Shown: positions 62,519 through 64,000 of the stretch, in pieces
Numbering within the stretch: position 1 is the stretch's first letter
Layout: the number at the start of each line of letters is the position of its first letter
Assembly (NCBI RefSeq): GCF_016904675.1
Contig: NZ_CP070228.1
Coordinates: 806,001-870,000, forward strand
From: Arcanobacterium phocisimile
Lineage (GTDB): Bacteria > Actinomycetota > Actinomycetes > Actinomycetales > Actinomycetaceae
Direction: 5' to 3'
DNA: 64,000 bases
Notes under the pieces: generated by a model
The model's database searches: none
The model's input: only the letters and a program-made list of their open reading frames with translations
What the model was told of the DNA's origin: nothing
Program-made: the position numbers and the translations under genes

Positions 62519-62748
62519 CATTTGGCGTTGTGGAGAAATTGTGACTTATTGGGCATCGAACGTCGTTGATGTTGAAAATACGTTTCCAAAACCGGATTTT
62601 GGAGGCAAATGTCCGTAACTTGACGGTCAGGAGGGAATAAAGTGAAGACTTTTTACGTTTCAATAGTGTCCTGGATGCGAATTATAAATCCTAATCACGC
62701 TATAATTAAAGGGCTTATTGGGCTTTGCCTCCACATGAAAGGTGCCAC
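62519..62748 (+). promoter_or_regulatory. Upstream region of the primary sigma factor gene
   Basis: A hairpin CCAAAA-ccgga-TTTTGG (62586-62602) may end the DUF4192 transcript. A consensus -10 TATAAT lies at 62701-62706, 42 bases before the sigma gene start; its -35 is weak. No gene seen. Confidence 0.65.
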
Positions 62749-64000
62749 GTGACTGTTTCTTCCCGTTCCTCTGAGAATCTCCAAGCGTATTCTGATGCTA
62801 CGGAGCTTGCTAAGCATCGGGTTCCAGAACTGAAAAAAATCGCTTCAAACCTTGGTTTATCATTGCCTGCCAAAGCTGTCAAGGCTGCCTATATTGAGGC
62901 GATTGTCGAACATGTAGCTTCCGCTGGTGTCCAAGCAGAAACTTCTGTTGAGGAGCCAAAAAATAAGAAAGCATCAGCGACGAAAGCTTCTGCGAAAACT
63001 GCTACACCGGTCGTCAAAGCAGCTAAAGATGGAAGTGAAGACGACGAGATCGTAGAAGATGACGAATCCCTTACTTCGCCAGATGAACCTGACACGCTTG
63101 ATGAAGAAGAAGTCGAAATCGATGTCGATCTCGATGTTTCGGATGATGATGCTGACGATGAATCTGATGAAGATTTAGAGGAAGAATCTGACGAGAGCGC
63201 GGATGATACTGAAGCAGAAGCTGAGACAACGTCGAAGCGTTCTGGTGCCTTCATCGTCCGCGACTCAGATGATACAGATGAACCAGTCCAGCGTGTTCAT
63301 GTTGCCGGCGCGACGGCCGATCCAGTTAAGGACTACCTTAAGCAAATCGGTAAGGTAGCGTTGCTGAACGCTGAGGAAGAAGTTGAGCTCGCAAAGCGCA
63401 TCGAAGCTGGTCTGTTTGCACAACATATCCTCGATACCACTACTATCGAAGATACGCGTAAGCGCCGTGAGTTAGAAATTATTTCGCGTGATGGGCATAA
63501 AGCGAAGAATCACCTTCTCGAGGCAAATCTGCGTCTGGTCGTTTCCCTCGCAAAGCGTTACACCGGTCGCGGTATGCTTTTCCTTGATCTTATCCAGGAA
63601 GGTAATCTTGGTCTGGTACGTGCGGTCGAGAAGTTCGATTATGCCAAAGGGTATAAGTTTTCCACCTATGCAACTTGGTGGATCCGCCAGGCGATCACTC
63701 GTGCTATGGCTGATCAAGCACGTACCATACGTATTCCTGTCCACATGGTTGAAGTTATTAACAAACTTGCCCGTGTTCAACGCCAAATGCTCCAAGATCT
63801 CGGACGAGAACCGACTGTTGAAGAACTTGCTCACGAACTTGATATGACTGAGGATAAAGTTGTGGAAGTTCAAAAGTATGGTCGTGAACCTATTTCGCTC
63901 CACACTCCACTGGGCGAAGATGGGGACTCAGAATTTGGTGATTTAATCGAGGATTCTGAAGCTGTTGTTCCAGCTGATGCCGTAGGCTTTACGCTTTTGC
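62749..64000 (+). CDS. sigA: Primary sigma factor, RpoD/SigA/HrdB type (3' end outside window)
   Basis: Housekeeping sigma-70 subunit of RNA polymerase. The frame is open from GTG 62749 (AAAGGTG upstream) to the edge, 417 codons. Residues 1-60 are the actinobacterial N-terminal helix bundle. Residues 95-160 are strikingly acidic ([20 protein letters not shown]). Region 1.2 starts [31 protein letters not shown]. Region 2 has [20 protein letters not shown] and [10 protein letters not shown], with the -10 recognition part [27 protein letters not shown]. Region 3 is included; region 4 lies outside. Confidence 0.97.
   Translation, partial: MTVSSRSSENLQAYSDATELAKHRVPELKKIASNLGLSLPAKAVKAAYIEAIVEHVASAGVQAETSVEEPKNKKASATKASAKTATPVVKAAKDGSEDDEIVEDDESLTSPDEPDTLDEEEVEIDVDLDVSDDDADDESDEDLEEESDESADDTEAEAETTSKRSGAFIVRDSDDTDEPVQRVHVAGATADPVKDYLKQIGKVALLNAEEEVELAKRIEAGLFAQHILDTTTIEDTRKRRELEIISRDGHKAKNHLLEANLRLVVSLAKRYTGRGMLFLDLIQEGNLGLVRAVEKFDYAKGYKFSTYATWWIRQAITRAMADQARTIRIPVHMVEVINKLARVQRQMLQDLGREPTVEELAHELDMTEDKVVEVQKYGREPISLHTPLGEDGDSEFGDLIEDSEAVVPADAVGFTLL

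Noticed and set aside
62889-63254. 121-codon Ser-rich frame on the minus strand
   Set aside because: Low-complexity shadow of the Asp/Glu-rich segment of the sigma factor.
1-64000. CRISPR array
   Set aside because: No regularly spaced short repeats were seen; the only tandem repeat is the coding LysM duplication.

Overview
The window looks like a chromosome segment of an actinobacterium of moderate GC, most likely a member of the Actinomycetaceae close to Arcanobacterium or Trueperella. This rests on the gene set: homodimeric aceE next to a DUF3052 gene, glnA2-glnE-glnA, PPi-dependent phosphofructokinase, class II DAHP synthase, PASTA kinase next to an Rv2175c-type gene, a DnaQ-UvrC fusion, and DUF4192 next to the primary sigma factor. 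Genus is inference; actinobacterial origin is firm.

Layout. 1-3.2 kb: 3'-truncated aceE (minus), a DUF3052 gene and tRNA-Val. 3.2-20.5 kb: a mobile island. It is bounded by two inverted copies of the same 546-bp ISL3 remnant, and just outside them lies an 11-bp direct repeat (3186-3196 and 20552-20562). The left ISL3 copy is split by an intact IS1249-like element with an 8-bp target duplication. Next come an IS3 element with a broken orfB, and decayed IS3, IS110 and IS256-type remnants. The island carries two cargoes. One is a complete lasso-peptide operon (6.9-13.5 kb, minus strand): precursor, cyclase, RRE protein, leader peptidase, a three-gene LanFEG-like ABC complex and an ABC exporter. 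The other is a 952-codon PHP-domain/SMC-like ATPase of the TrlF type (15.8-18.6 kb), a possible defence gene. Both are AT-rich relative to the flanks.

20.6-64 kb is core chromosome. It holds an LLM monooxygenase/FMN reductase pair, yceI behind a probable repressor site, a sulfide:quinone-reductase-like pseudogene, Nif3, a zinc-ribbon-family protein that has lost its cysteines, yaaA, RNase P RNA, ppgK, map and panB. The nitrogen block glnA2-glnE-phosphatase-glnA follows, then E2 and E3 of the 2-oxoacid dehydrogenase complex, a nucleosidase predicted to be a lipoprotein, pepA, an M20 peptidase, an A-type Fe-S carrier, an FKBP lipoprotein, sodA, a DnaQ-UvrC protein, PPi-PFK and DAHP synthase. 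The window ends with a PASTA kinase, a LysM/transglycosylase protein with a recent internal duplication, an Rv2175c-like DNA-binding protein, a polyprenyl synthase, DUF4192 and the 5' part of the primary sigma factor gene.

How the parts work together. AceE, E2 and Lpd are the three subunits of pyruvate dehydrogenase. GlnE would adenylylate the GlnA that carries the target tyrosine; GlnA2 lacks it. In the lasso operon, B1 and B2 would remove an 18-residue leader, the cyclase would close the ring, LasD would export the product, and the three-gene ABC unit probably gives self-protection. The lasso peptide, with a cationic ring and a very hydrophobic tail, is the strongest candidate for something undescribed.
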